DNA from: Symbiodinium microadriaticum
Taxonomy: Eukaryota > Sar > Dinophyceae > Suessiales > Symbiodiniaceae
Assembly: GCA_001939145.1 (NCBI GenBank)
Contig: LSRX01000807.1
Coordinates: 62,001-126,000 of the forward strand
Direction: 5' to 3'
Length of the DNA: 64,000 nucleotides
The position numbers and the translations under genes are program-made. Shown here in pieces: positions 1 to 10,315 of this stretch. Each line of letters begins with the position of its first letter. The first letter of the stretch is position 1. Under the pieces are notes generated by a model. That model ran no database searches. It saw only the letters and a program-made list of their open reading frames with translations, and had not been told where the DNA came from.

Positions 1-716
1 TTTTGGGTCGTCTGGAAGTCTAAGTCACTCCCTTTCCAGTTGTAAGGAGGGAGAGGGCTTACATGTCTTTGGGATTTGGTCTTTTGATTTTCCCTAAGGG
101 TCGGACACTCTTCGAGTTTAGGCCGCTGCACAAAGCCCTAAAGTGTCTAGAGTCGCCTGGAGGCGAGGATGGTTCTTGCAGTTAGCCCTTGGGAGTCAGA
201 GACGTGCGGGTTTGTTCATCGGTGCCGGGCTTTGTGATGCGAACCCCTGAATCAGGCACTCAGTTTTGGGAAGCCAGATTGAGTTTCGCCGGCTGGTGGG
301 CTAAGTCTAGCGCTGGTTGAGTCCGCTAGAATCCGGTGTTGCCTAACCACAAAAGAGGCAATCAGACTTCGTCCGTGCTTAACCGTGATTCTTACGTCTG
401 CACCCGTTCGTTGTTGAGGGGGGGCAAGGGCTTCTATCAGGCTGGCCGGCCGAATGCTTTTATTTAAAACTTCACCTCAAGCCTTTCGAGTTTCTTGTCC
501 CCTTTATATTCCGCTTATAGCGATGGCCTGGAGGCATCCTGTCTGCTTGCCATCTGGCCTCGAATGTTGCTCGGTCAGCATCCCGTAGATTCGGGAGTCG
601 GGAGTTGGTCTTCGCCTTACCTTGCAAGCTCCGGCTTCATGGTACCTCGCGCCCCCGGATTGAGATACCTGAGAGGAGAGAGATGCGCATGCGAGCTCTG
701 AGCCTCATAAGCTCAG

Positions 717-1071
717 GAGCTTCTTCGTCGACGATGGTGTCTACCTTAACAAGCACATGAGCTCTGTGGGGCCGGCCGCCAGGCTATGTTCAAGATTGAA
801 CCCAAACATGACCCTTGATGCTCTTCATAAATCATATACCCTTGGACCCAGCAAACCCTTAGCATCAAAATGGCCCAAAAGCCTTACGTATATAGTAGGG
901 TCCTTGGCCCCAAAGCCTTAAAATATGAGTCCTTTGAGGGTAAGGGAAAGACTGAAAGCTAAGAGTGACTAAACTGCAGCCCAGGTCATGCATCATGGAA
1001 TCAAGGATCCGCGGGACGTGGCGGAGGCCCCGAGCCCGAGCGCCTGTCGTCGCTTGAAGCTTGGGGCCTGA
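717..1071 (+). CDS. Glycosyltransferase-like gene, 3' end (last two exons seen)
   Basis: Two exons match the last two exons of the gene at 17630-30314. Exon 717-774 reads SFFVDDGVYLNKHMSSVGP. Exon 985-1071 reads VMHHGIKDPRDVAEAP and ends at TGA 1069-1071. The intron 775-984 runs GC to AG. At protein level the downstream gene has FFVDDGVYLNRR and VMHHGIKDAADVREHY at the same places and with the same phases, so these are paralogues in the same orientation. A possible earlier exon near 525-560 (LLAIWPRM, compare TIWPRM downstream) has no acceptable donor and is not included. The N-terminal half lies before the window or is lost, so I cannot say whether the copy is functional. The reaction is not known; see the full-length paralogue. 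Confidence 0.6.
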
Positions 1072-2599
1072 CCTGCAAGCAGATGGGCAGCTAGATTTAA
1101 GGGTTGGTGATGCGAAAGCCCAGTGAATAGTTTCATGTATAATTAGTGTTTCCAAGGCCGTCGTCGAAACTCCGCGGTTTTCCAGTGATTATTTTTCAGC
1201 GACTTTCATTTCTGTGATGGCACACTTGTAGCCTTCCTTTCTCATGACTACTGTGACTACTGGCAAAGCCTGCTGCCCTACTTCGGCAGGTGTACTTTTC
1301 CGACCTGACGCAGTGCGTCGTGAACCGCAGCGTTGTAGTGACTGCCCAGAAGATGGGTCAGGACCTGTCCGGGCTGCGTGATCATGAGTTTGTGTTCTCC
1401 ATAGTTTTATCACGCTGTTGTATGATTGCTTGCATTCTTAAGTAGTCTTTTCTTATCATATGCACTTATTTTTGCGCTCTTAAAGAGCGACTCCGTGGAA
1501 GCACTGCCGAGCGTTGCGACAGATCCGGTCTTCCTGCTTTGTTTGCACGCTTTTGCGCAGGAAGCGTTGAACCTGGCAGCGCCCTGGTTCGCAAGCCTAC
1601 GCTGAGAGAAACCAGGTCAGGGGACTTACTATTATGTAGGTTTTTATGATAGGGTTTTGGGGTAGGGCTGGTCAAAAGTATGGTCTCAGCTTCGGCACTC
1701 ATGGCCCCACATACAGCTTGCGGAACCAGCCCTCTCCTCCCAGGAACGCCACGCTAAACCCGAACCCCCCCTCAAAACCTAAACTCTAAGCCCCTTGCTA
1801 GTGGGCATATAGATCCTCAGCCATGCGAGAAGGAAAAAGTCCCGACCCTCCCCCCCGCACAAGCCCGAAAAAACGCTTAAAGAAAGCCCTAAACCTATAA
1901 AAGCCGTCCTTCTCAGGAAGGCTACAGCGGCCTCTACCCGCAGGGCCCAGGTTGCAGCGGCCCACAGTGTGCCGAGCACTGCGCCGGGCGCCCAGCAGAG
2001 GCTTAGGGCTTGATAGGGGCTTCAGGGGTTTTCGGGCTTTAGGGGGGTTTAAGGGGTTTAGGGGCTTTACTTAGGGGGGTTTAGGGGGTTGACGGGGTTT
2101 TAGGGGATTGAGGGGTTTTGGGGGTTTGAGGGCTTAAAGTTGTTAGGGTTCAGGGTTTTGGCGAGTGGATCTGGCTAGTCCTCAAGCCCAGTAGCAAAAA
2201 AAGAGCTTAGGGTTGTTTCTCTGGGTTCTCTTGGTTGCTCTTCAGCCTTGTGGCTTTAAGTGCTTTAGGAGTGTCCCTTTTCTGGATCTCTGGTGTTTTC
2301 CTCATAGTGTCCCTGAGTCACTGAGCTCTACGGCTACGGACTTTCGGATGCAATAATCTAGTATGGGCATTGATCCCGGCCATGCGAGAGGGAGAATTAG
2401 GCCCAGAAACTGAGGGTGATTTCTGGGAGAGCACATGAACCTTAGATCCCTCATGCAAAAAGCGTTTCAGGCGGCTTTCTTGCTTCAGGCATGAGTAGTG
2501 TTCTGTTGCGAGGAGGGGCACTTGTGACGCATCTGGCAGTTGAAGAGGCCGAAAGGCAGCAGAAGAGCCTTCAGACAAAAAAGAGGCCGAGTTAAGCAC
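1072..2599. other. Spacer with telomere-like DNA and short repeats
   Basis: No convincing exon seen. At 1983-2160 there is a run of G-rich units of the type TTTAGGGG with many variants. Two copies of a short dispersed repeat centred on CCATGCGAGAGGGA lie at 1817-1838 and 2379-2400. The segment 2163-2197 recurs near 45427-45461. Open frames here on either strand show no family motif. Confidence 0.5.
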
Positions 2600-2624
2600 A
2601 CCGACAGCCATTTTGGCTCGAAAG
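2600..2624 (+). promoter_or_regulatory. Relict dinoflagellate spliced leader (SL) sequence
   Basis: The sequence carries the 14-base core AGCCATTTTGGCTC, preceded by ACCGAC and followed by GAAAG. The known dinoflagellate SL is DCCGUAGCCAUUUUGGCUCAAG, so the match is continuous through the core, with small differences at both sides. It lies 54 nt upstream of the cathepsin start codon, where the leader sits on a mature trans-spliced mRNA. Relict leaders of this sort are known in dinoflagellates and are explained by reverse transcription and reintegration of mature mRNA. Whether it has any present role is unknown. Confidence 0.75.
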
Positions 2625-2678
2625 ACCTTGAGAAGAAAGGCACCAGGGCTCTGAGGGTTTCCAAAGGTTCCCCCACCC

Positions 2679-5361
2679 ATGTTCTCTGCCTTGACCTGGG
2701 TTCTTCTTCCCGTGGCGGTCGCTGTCATCTCCGACCCGGATTGGGAGGCCTTCAAGCAGAAGTTCCAGAAGAGCTGCTGGGTGAAGCAAAACATATACTT
2801 CCATTTACCCCTATTCCGAGATCAGCTAACTGTGAGATAAGGAAGTTCACCATCTAGAACTAGAGCTCATTATTGAGCTCTAAATTATTGTGCTTGCCAT
2901 GGCGACTTGAAGCATCGAACCCTTAAATCCTTCGCGAGCTTTTCAAAAATCCTAACTTTAAAAAAAATTATCAGTTCCACTTCCACAAGAGCCCACAGGC
3001 TATTCCAACACGGACGAAGAGTCGGCCCGCTACCAGCTCTTCAAGGCCACGCAGGAACGTGTGGATCGCCTGAACAAGCTCAATGGTGAGCCCGCCTTCG
3101 GCATCACCTGGATGGCTGATCGTCGTGAGCAAGAGAAGTACCTGGGTTCGTTTTGAGCCACTTGAACACCAAGTCTGAACCTAAGTTTCCGTTAGGAGGG
3201 ATAAGTAGAAAACTGGTATGATTTCCCAGCAACAGCCCAGGTACAAGAGGGGCTTTCGGATGCCCAATGACTTCGAGCCAGTTGCGCCGGTGTTGAACTT
3301 CTCCGATGCCACGGCCAAGGCCGTTGACTGGCGGCTCACTGAGGCCGTGACGCCGATCAAGAATCAAGGTCAGTGCGGGGCTTAGTGCTCTTCGTTCCCT
3401 CTAGCTGTCGCATGAACTGTAATGCTGTCCCCTTACAGTCCTCTCAGCAAAACGTTTTGGTAAACCCCAAAGCCCGAGATTATTATGGGGCTGTACTTAT
3501 CCTAGGGGTCCTTCTTGGGGGTCTCTGCAGTAAGGCTCCTGGTCTATCTGGTGTCCTCTATGACTCTCTTTTTAAGTCCGCAAAGGGGAATTAGAACGCC
3601 AGTCAAATTTCGCTTATATAGATGATATAGGTCTCTTCTAGTCATTGGGAAAGGAGAACTCAGGTGCGGGTCCTGCTGGGCGTTTAGTGCAACTGAAGCC
3701 ATCGAGTCCCAACTTATCCTTGGCTCGGGTGGCAAATACGACATCTCACTGTCGCCCCAGCAGATCACAAGCTGAGCCTGGCTTTCGCTGTAATAGTTTA
3801 ATTTGAGGTGCGGTTATGCGGATATATTTTGAAAAAGATCCTCAGCATGAGCTTAACTTGAGCTACGAAAGAAAGCTCAGGCGCTTGGAGCAAAGGCAAA
3901 TTCGGCTGCTTTGGCTGCGACGGGGGCTTCACAGAGGGTGCCTATGAATATCTCAAGAAGGTGCCGGGCCTCGCCAACAGCTTCTACATCCCCTACGCAC
4001 AGAGCCTGACAGACTCCGACAAAACAGCCACTTGCCCACAGCACAAGGTGGAAACCATGGATGGACCCAACAAGCAGCTCACAGGTGGCTACGCTGCTGT
4101 GACAGGCTACAGCTATGCTGTGAAGCCTTGCATGAAGCGTGGGAGCAGCTGCAAAGATCAGGACTTGAAGGGCTTGGCAGCTGCGTTGGAGGAATCGCCA
4201 GTCTCGGTGTGCGTCAACTCAGAAAACTGGGACGACTACACCAGTGGCGTCATGTCGTCTGCCGCATGTGGTGAGATGGGCAGGGACTATCTGGACCATT
4301 GCGTGATGGCCGTGGGCTTTAACGCGACGGCTCCCAAACCTTATTGGATCGTTCGCAACAGCTGCTTAGTTTTCCAATGCGCAGCCTTTGCATTCTTGTT
4401 GAATCTACCCTTTTCTCGTGGTCGGGCTGCTGGTAGTTAGTAGGAATTTCTAGTCTTAGTTTGTACTATTGTACTATTCTTCACTTGTTACATGTCATGG
4501 GTAACATTGCCATTGCTAGTCGTACTGCTTTCTCTAATAATTCTTCAATATGTTTTTCGAACTTTTTATGTCGATCTTTATTATAGTCCATCATAGCTGA
4601 ATAGCTAGTTCACAGTTACTTTGTTTCCCCAAGAACTGTTATTCCGCATTATTGTGATTTCTTTTTCAGGTCGAACTTTTATTTTTGTTATTCCCTAAAG
4701 GCCCTAAACCCTAAACCAAAAAGAAAAAACCCTAAACCCCTAAACCCTCCTCCTTGCTTCATCGGGGTCGTCCAGGCTGGGCCTCGACTTGGGGGATGCA
4801 GGGCTACATCTACCTGGAGATGGCCAAGAGCCTTAGTGGCCGATGCTAAGTTTAGGCTGCAGGGTTCAGGGTTTAGGGTTTTCTAAAACCTTCCTTTTTT
4901 GTTACCACCCATGTATGTTGCAGGGCTTAGGGTGTTGGGGAATCTTGAAATAGATGTTATGTAACAACTACTGGTAGGAGAAACGATCGCATCAATAACA
5001 GCAATAGTTAGGAGAATGGTTGCAAGAACTCCAGAAGTTGAACCCTGAGGAACACCTGCGGTGTCGCCGATGATGCCACGATCCCCCACGTCAAGGTGCG
5101 AGGGTGCTTACAGAATTAGGGTTCAGTTGCTACAGTCCTGCGACCTCTCTTCACTTGTTCGTTTCCCTATGTCGTAAACCCTAAACCCAAAGCCCAAAAC
5201 CCGAAACCCAAAACCCTAAAGCCGGATTCCCTATTGCTTGGAGCTCCCAGGTGGATCTCCCGGAGGCAGAGGCCAAGGAGGTCGCAGAGAAGCGCGCGGA
5301 GATGTTCCGCCGCGCCACGAAGGCTGCCCTGCCGACCGGCCCGGTGCAAGTCGTGGTCTGA
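2679..5361 (+). CDS. Papain-family cysteine protease, cathepsin-L-like (complete, 8 exons)
   Basis: Exons: 2679-2772, 2999-3137, 3241-3372, 3664-3770, 3881-4360, 4776-4827, 5050-5095, 5251-5361. They sum to 1161 nt, giving 386 aa. The start MFSALTWVLLPVAVAV is a hydrophobic signal peptide. An I29 inhibitor propeptide follows (DWEAFKQKF, then EESARYQLF in the ERFNIN-like position and FGITWMAD). The mature part starts near AVDWR. Catalytic residues are visible: oxyanion Gln in NQGQ, Cys in CGSCWAF, His in LDHCVMAVGF, Asn in YWIVRNSW. The catalytic Cys motif and the RNSW motif are each built across an intron. After the usual C-terminal CGVADDA there is a charged, helical extension of about 36 residues, not typical of the family. 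Likely a secreted or vacuolar endopeptidase. Donors are GC, GT, GT, GC, GC, GA and GT. A relict spliced leader lies 54 nt before the ATG. The GA-donor junction (4827/5050) is the least certain; without it the frame would stop at 4849. Confidence 0.88.
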
Positions 5362-5384
5362 AAGAGGCGAGCAGCGGTCACTGG

Positions 5385-5433
<49 letters not shown>

Positions 5434-5950
5434 TACATACATATACATACGTACATGTATGTATAAGCTTAAGTGCCTTTGTTTATTGTTTATAGATTTG
5501 TATGTAATGCTTGCTTGTTCACTTGCTTTTGTGTTTCTGTTTTTTTCCTCTATGTACATATAGAATCTAGAACCTTCGAAGCCTTGGTTTTCTACGTCAG
5601 GACCAGAAGTGTCCGACAATCTTGACAGCTGCCGGTCTGGAGGCGCTTGGCTTCCTTCTGAGCTTCTTATCTTACACCGTGTAGAGATGCTGCGAGAGGT
5701 GCTGTTCTCTGAAGAAAAAAGCGCACTGGAACCCTAAACCCTAAACCCGAGCCATGCGAGAGGGAAAAAACCCTAAACCTAAACCCTCAAACCCTAAACC
5801 CTAAATTTAGGGAAAAAACCCTAAACCCTGGTTGAGATTGCGAGTTTCTGTGGCGTCCGAGCGTGAGCTTTGAACGCCTTTTTCTCACCTTGCCCGAAAC
5901 CCCGTCAACCCCAAGTGCATGATCCGTTAAGGGTTTAGGGTTTAGCTAAA
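5362..5950. other. Spacer with (TA)n tract and CCCTAAA arrays
   Basis: Immediately after the cathepsin stop is a TA/TACA microsatellite (about 5389-5460). CCCTAAA-type units fill about 5732-5830, with one copy of the CCATGCGAGAGGG repeat at 5750-5767 between them. No exon recognised. Confidence 0.55.
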
Positions 5951-6054
5951 CCCCCCCAAAAGGGGATCATCCGATAACATGGGAACGATACGGAGAAGAT
6001 TAGCTTGGCCCCCGCGCCAGGATGACACGCACAAGTCAAGAAGTGTACCAAGTC
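5951..6054 (+). ncRNA. U6 spliceosomal snRNA-like sequence (variant ACAGAGA box)
   Basis: A long block matches U6: GGAACGATAC, GGAGAAGATTAGC, TTGGCCCCCGCGC, AGGATGACACGC and a tail ending GTACCAAG. A short 5' hairpin is possible (CCCC-AAAA-GGGG), followed by ATCCGATAA. The invariant ACAGAGA box, which pairs with the intron 5' end, reads ACGGAGA here. AGCAUGG reads AGCTTGG, and CUGCGCAAGG reads CCGCGCCAGG. The AGC of the catalytic triad is kept. No oligo-T terminator follows, so it may be a pseudogene, or it may be expressed in the way dinoflagellate snRNAs are when clustered with other small RNA genes. That it derives from U6 is near certain; that it is functional is not. Confidence 0.8.
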
Positions 6055-6265
6055 GAAACCCCGCTGGCTAGGCTAGAGGCTTCAGACCTTTCCTGGCTGG
6101 GGGCGAGTGCAAGTGTCAAAACCTCAAACCTTGAAAGACACTGAGGAGCCCTTTAAACATCCCTACGAAGCACCATCAAAAGCACCCATACAAGCGCTTC
6201 AAGACTCCGACGAAGCCCCATAAGCACCGCCGGAAAGTGCTGCAGAGTTTTCTTCCTGCTCCGAG

Positions 6266-6331
6266 GTGGCCAACTTCACCTGCGAGCCTTTGGCCCCTGA
6301 CGTGGCGCTGGGATCTCTGAGCTTCGTGCAG
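6266..6331 (+). CDS. Candidate exon, unknown gene
   Basis: An open frame VANFTCEPLAPDVALGSLSF is bounded by an acceptor (CCGAG before G) and a GC donor (CAG before GCTCCC). It has 22 whole codons and coding-like composition, unlike the CCCTAAA-rich flanks. No family is recognised. It may belong with the candidate exons near 7452 and 8871. Confidence 0.35.
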
Positions 6332-6354
6332 GCTCCCGGGGTTTCCATGTGCTT

Positions 6355-6475
6355 CTCTAAGCCCTAAACCCTAAACTTTAGGCCCTAAACCCTATTTCCC
6401 CTAAACCCTAAACCCTGTTTATAAACACCTAAGCCCTAAACCCTAGTTATAACCCTAAACCCTAAAGGGAGGCTC
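6355..6475. repeat. Interstitial telomere-like array (CCCTAAA type)
   Basis: About ten CCCTAAAC units and variants (CCCTAAGC, CCCTATTT) occur in loose tandem order. It is one of the denser of many such arrays. Others are near 4699-4750, 5175-5222, 13977-14042, 18428-18490, 46917-46965, 55840-55998, 57880-57930 and 58626-58665. They occur in both orientations, mostly in introns and spacers. Confidence 0.8.
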
Positions 6476-7237
6476 CAGCCCTGAATGGGGCTCCGGTCCG
6501 GGTGCTTTGGACCCTGTTACAGCCCTTGAGCGGCCGGAGTCCTTCAGCCTGGGGACGGTTGAGGAGGGCACGAGGTTTGGACCCACCCTTCCTCCAGATT
6601 TCTCGCGCTGTGTGGGTGTAACGCCAAGACATCTGACCTCTCCTTCGTTAAGTTCTTTTGCCTCAGCTTTTGCTCCGAATCCCCGTCGGCCCGGGTGTTC
6701 GTGATGATTACAACCTAACACCCTAAACCCTACAGGGTCTAGTGTAGGGTTCAGGGCTAGACTTCAAACCCAAGTTACAGCGCATCTGCGCAGCCCGTGC
6801 CCCTTGCAGGAAGCTTCAGAGACGCAGGCGCGGGCTGACTTCAGTTTGGGGCCACATGTGAGATGACTGGCCGCAGGTATATTTAATCTGACAGTCCGAA
6901 CCTGCTTAGGTCCTAAACTGCCCCCCCAGTTGTTGTAGGGCTCGACACTCATACTCAGGTCCGAAGTGTCTCATCCCTCAAGCAAGTTTCGGGGTTTGCA
7001 TTCCGTCTCTGCATTTGCATATCGGCTTCGATTCTCCTTGGGCTGGGTGACCTAATGAGCCACAAAGCAGCATACTAAGTAAAGCACTAAGCTGTACAGA
7101 GCCTTGCTTCTAAGTGAGTCTCCGTAAAGCCTAAGCTACATAGTTACATAATCCATACACTAATATTCCTCTTAGACAAAAACCGCCGAACATCCCAATC
7201 CCGAGTCACTCTCATGCAAAACCCTCTGGGAAACCTC

Positions 7238-7330
7238 GGGGTAGTTCTCTTTTTTTTTAGGTCCCCAATATAATACGGCACCTTTATAAAGAGGACCCTA
7301 AAAGGGACCCTGATTTAAAGAACTACCCTT
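7238..7330. mobile_element. MITE-like inverted repeat, family B (degenerate copy)
   Basis: The left arm GGGTAGTTCTCT and the right arm AAAGAACTACCC are inverted. Between them are the family B internal words GGTCCCC, TACGGCACC and GGGACCCT. Other copies lie at 14763-14870, 18873-18988 and 57097-57205, with a left half at 14544-14600. Confidence 0.7.
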
Positions 7331-7451
7331 ACAGTACCCTTATAGTAATCCTATAGAAACCCCTATAGATCCCTTTAAGGAGCCCTAAAAAGGACCCTGA
7401 ACTGCCCATAGGCGAGCCAAAAAAGTAGCGGCTTCTGTGGGAGGCGACGAG

Positions 7452-7540
7452 GCGCGTCAGGCGGCACGCCGCCCTGGCTGTGGGTGCGGATGGCACAGCT
7501 CGGGCTCTGCATGAGGAGGACGGGGGCTGCTGAAGGTTTA
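7452..7540 (+). CDS. Candidate exon, unknown gene
   Basis: GC-rich, coding-like block between telomere-like DNA. Starting after an acceptor (GACGAG before GC), one frame reads AALAVGADGTARALHEEDGG and then meets TGA. All three forward frames are open over part of it, so the frame is not settled. No family is recognised. Confidence 0.25.
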
Positions 7541-8747
7541 GAACCTATTTCTTAACCCTAAACCCTAAATCCTAAACCGGCTAAAACAAAAACCTATTTC
7601 TTAGAGGTCTGTTCTGATGAGCAGGGCCGTTGCAAGCCTACATTATGGCAAGGAGAGCTTCGGGAGGATCGAGGTCTGGGGCTTCCTTCGTCTTGGGATT
7701 TTGGAGGTTGGGGCGTAGATTTTCTAGAATCTCAGGGGAATTCAAAAAAGCTCTGTGGTTCAAGGGTGTTTGCTTGGAGTTCGTAAACCTGGTCCGCAGC
7801 CAGATGGGTTGGATGAAGGTTGTTGCATAAATGCAAGCCTGTTCAACATCGCACAAGGTCCTTGCTTAGTTACTCGAATTGAAAACTTCATGATGTCGTA
7901 AGCTGCAGCTTTGGATTCCCTGAGGACCCAAGGAGGACCCCAGAGCTGCGAACCCTCTTTGCCAGAAAAATACCCCAACACCCGAAGCCCATAAATTTTT
8001 CGATTCGAAACACAAGATGTCAAACTCCAAATGCCAAGCCCTACTCACCACATGCCCTTAAACTCTAATCCCTCTTCACACAGAAGGCCGTGAACGAGCC
8101 CCGAAGCCACAACCACAAGTTCATATACGCTAACTCGAAACCCGAAGCCCGCAGTTGTAACTTGCAAAAACCTTCCAAATCCCGAAGAAAGGAGGAGGCA
8201 CTGAAGACGGCCCTGAGCCAGGCCACAGAAGGACTGCGGACCTCGGATAGACGCGAGCATGCATGTACAAGTTGTGTTGCCCGACACAGCGGCTCAGGCA
8301 TGTTTAGGGCGCGTGCCGGGCTTCATGAGGCTTGGGCTGGGATCCAAAAGTAAGAGACTACGGCAGCGAAATAAAGGCTAGCACATTCCAGGCAAGCCCG
8401 ACATGGAACCCTGCTAACTACAGAGGGGTGCAAGTGCATGATCTTGGAACCATCTGGCTGGTCCCTGCGCACCGAAACCCCTAAACAGCCCAAAAGCTGT
8501 CGAAAAACCTTGCAAAGCATTGCAAAGCCATTAAATGTAGACCCTTGATCTCTTCCCTCGTATGTGCATACTTCTAGCGCAGAACCTAGGCATCCAGGCT
8601 TCTAGATTCCACCTCAAGGCCGCATAGAACCCTTCAGGAGCAGTTCTACAAGTCTTGAGGAGCCCTTGAATAGAGCCCGCCCTGAATCCGCGTAGTGATG
8701 ACTTACGAGAGTCTAAAACCCAAACCGCAGAAAGCCCTTAATATAGT

Positions 8748-8830
8748 ATAGGGGCCTTAATAATTTGAATAGGGTTTTGAGGCCCATTATACTATAAGTA
8801 TTTAGACCCGAAAACCTTGCACTGTAAGAC
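8748..8830. mobile_element. MITE-like inverted repeat, family C (degenerate copy)
   Basis: It begins GGGGCCTTAATAATTTGAATAGGG, shortened here to the words GGGGCCTTA and AATAGGG, as in the clear family C copies at 12806-12905 and 24612-24700. The right arm is badly eroded (TTTAGACCCGAAAACC). Confidence 0.45.
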
Positions 8831-8870
8831 CTAACCCTGAACCCTTGGAAGAAGCGTGAGCCCTAGAAAG

Positions 8871-8945
8871 GAGCCAGCCGTGCAGCAGCTGCCGCATCGG
8901 CTGCTGCCCTGGCCGCGGAAGAGGCCGCGAAGGCAGCGAGCGCAG
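8871..8945 (+). CDS. Candidate exon: Ala/Glu-rich helix
   Basis: After an AG acceptor the frame reads ASRAAAAASAAALAAEEAAK, then AASA, up to a GT donor at 8946. The composition suggests an alanine-rich helical or low-complexity segment of a larger protein. No function can be assigned, and the partner exons are not identified. Confidence 0.35.
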
Positions 8946-9022
8946 GTGCGAGCCTCGGAGCTTCGTTTGGACTTAGGGCTTTAGGGCTTTGGGCTTACTT
9001 TGGTGTAGGATTTAGCCCTAAA

Positions 9023-9077
9023 GCGATGTGCTGCGAGGGATTTGGCCGGGCGAGCTCAGTTCAAGCCTGTGGAAAAG
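9023..9077. repeat. 55-bp dispersed repeat, copy 1 of 3
   Basis: GCGATGTGCTGCGAGGGATT and the following CGAGCTCAGTTCAAGCC recur almost exactly at 22217-22271 and 26628-26678, always in the same orientation and always beside telomere-like DNA. Function unknown. Confidence 0.8.
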
Positions 9078-10206
9078 GGCTTTAGGGCTTTGGGTTTAGG
9101 GCTTTAAGGCCTTAGGCTTATTGAGGTTGTTGGAAGGGGATCGTCCCTCGGTCCACATCAAGGGAGTACTGAGGTGCCTGAGAGGGTTTAGCCATCGGCA
9201 CATGTCGGCTAGCTTTATCGGGCCCAGGTATCTAGGATCCGATAATGGGAAAGCAGACGGCATTGCTTTGCAGCTCCTTTGTGCTTTGAGCTAATACCAT
9301 TTCTGGTCTGTGCAGATGCCGCAGTGCAGAGTTCTGCAAATGCCGTGCCCGACTGCCAAGCTGCGGGGGTTTCACTTGCAAACTTGAGTCCTTCGGCTCC
9401 ATGCATGTCACGGCGATCCTGAACAAGAAAGTCGTAAGCCGCGTAGAAGCTTGAGCCCAACCCAAGCAAGCTTCGCGCAGCACTCACTCTTCGAGACCAT
9501 CACCTTGCAGCCTTTATATATTGTACCTTTGTACTGTCATACACCCCAAAACCCTCTTGGAATCACTGAGATAGGGGCCCTGGCGAGTCAAGTAGGTTGG
9601 GCCCACTACGGTATACTTATGAGAAACAGCAGGGAGCATTGTCTGGAATACTTCGGGCTTCTATCGTGAAACTTGCATGGTAAATCCTAAACCCCAGACC
9701 CCGAATCCCTTTCAAAGCCTGGATTGTCCGAGTGTGCGCGCCGAAGTCCCTTTCAAAACGATCACCCTGAAGGAACCCTTTCAAGGAACATTTTCAAGTT
9801 TAAGGGTTTCCTTCAAAGGGTTCCCTTACAGGGTTCCAAAGCGGTTTATAGCGACTTCTTACGGGGGCCCCCTAGCATAGGTCAGTAGATTGCCAGGTGG
9901 GCCGAGGTCCGTGATTCGGTGCGGGCCTGAGACGTCCAGCAGGGTGCAGGGCTTCAGAAGGTTTCGGGGGGGGGAGGGGGGGGTTTTAGGTCCTCAAACC
10001 CCGAAGCCCTAAAATCTCCAAACCCTGATGGTATCCGTGTTACCCTTGGTCCTTTCATGAGGAGTGTGGGTTTGGGCCCTGTGCTCCGTTCGGAGCCCTG
10101 AACCAAAAATCATACATCGTCGAATGCATCCTCTTGTCTTCTCTCTTTCCCCGGAGATGATGAAAGCCTGCCGACCTGTAACCCCTGCCATACGGGCTCG
10201 TCCTTG

Positions 10207-10315
10207 CCCAGAGAGCCCAATACCCCTTAATTAAGGAATATACCATAAAAAAAAGTATTAAGGCCCCTATAATTTAAGGTATATTCCTTAATTAAGGGGT
10301 ATTGGGCTCTCTGGG
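10207..10315. mobile_element. Perfect palindromic element with 38-bp inverted arms
   Basis: The left arm starts CCCAGAGAGCCCAATACCCC and the right arm ends with its exact complement, GGGTATTGGGCTCTCTGGG. All 38 positions of the arms pair. The loop of about 33 bp contains AGGCCCCTATAATTTAAGG, which resembles the end of family C. Perfect arms suggest a young MITE-like insertion or a cruciform-forming element. No clear target-site duplication could be defined by eye. Confidence 0.8.

Noticed and set aside
525..560. IWPRM exon of the left-edge glycosyltransferase
   Set aside because: The motif matches the paralogue, but no GT, GC or GA donor gives the right phase; could be decayed or chance.
4828..4849. 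Early stop giving the protease a C-terminus at LSGRC
   Set aside because: The next two exons restore the conserved CGVADDA motif and extend the frame to a total divisible by three.
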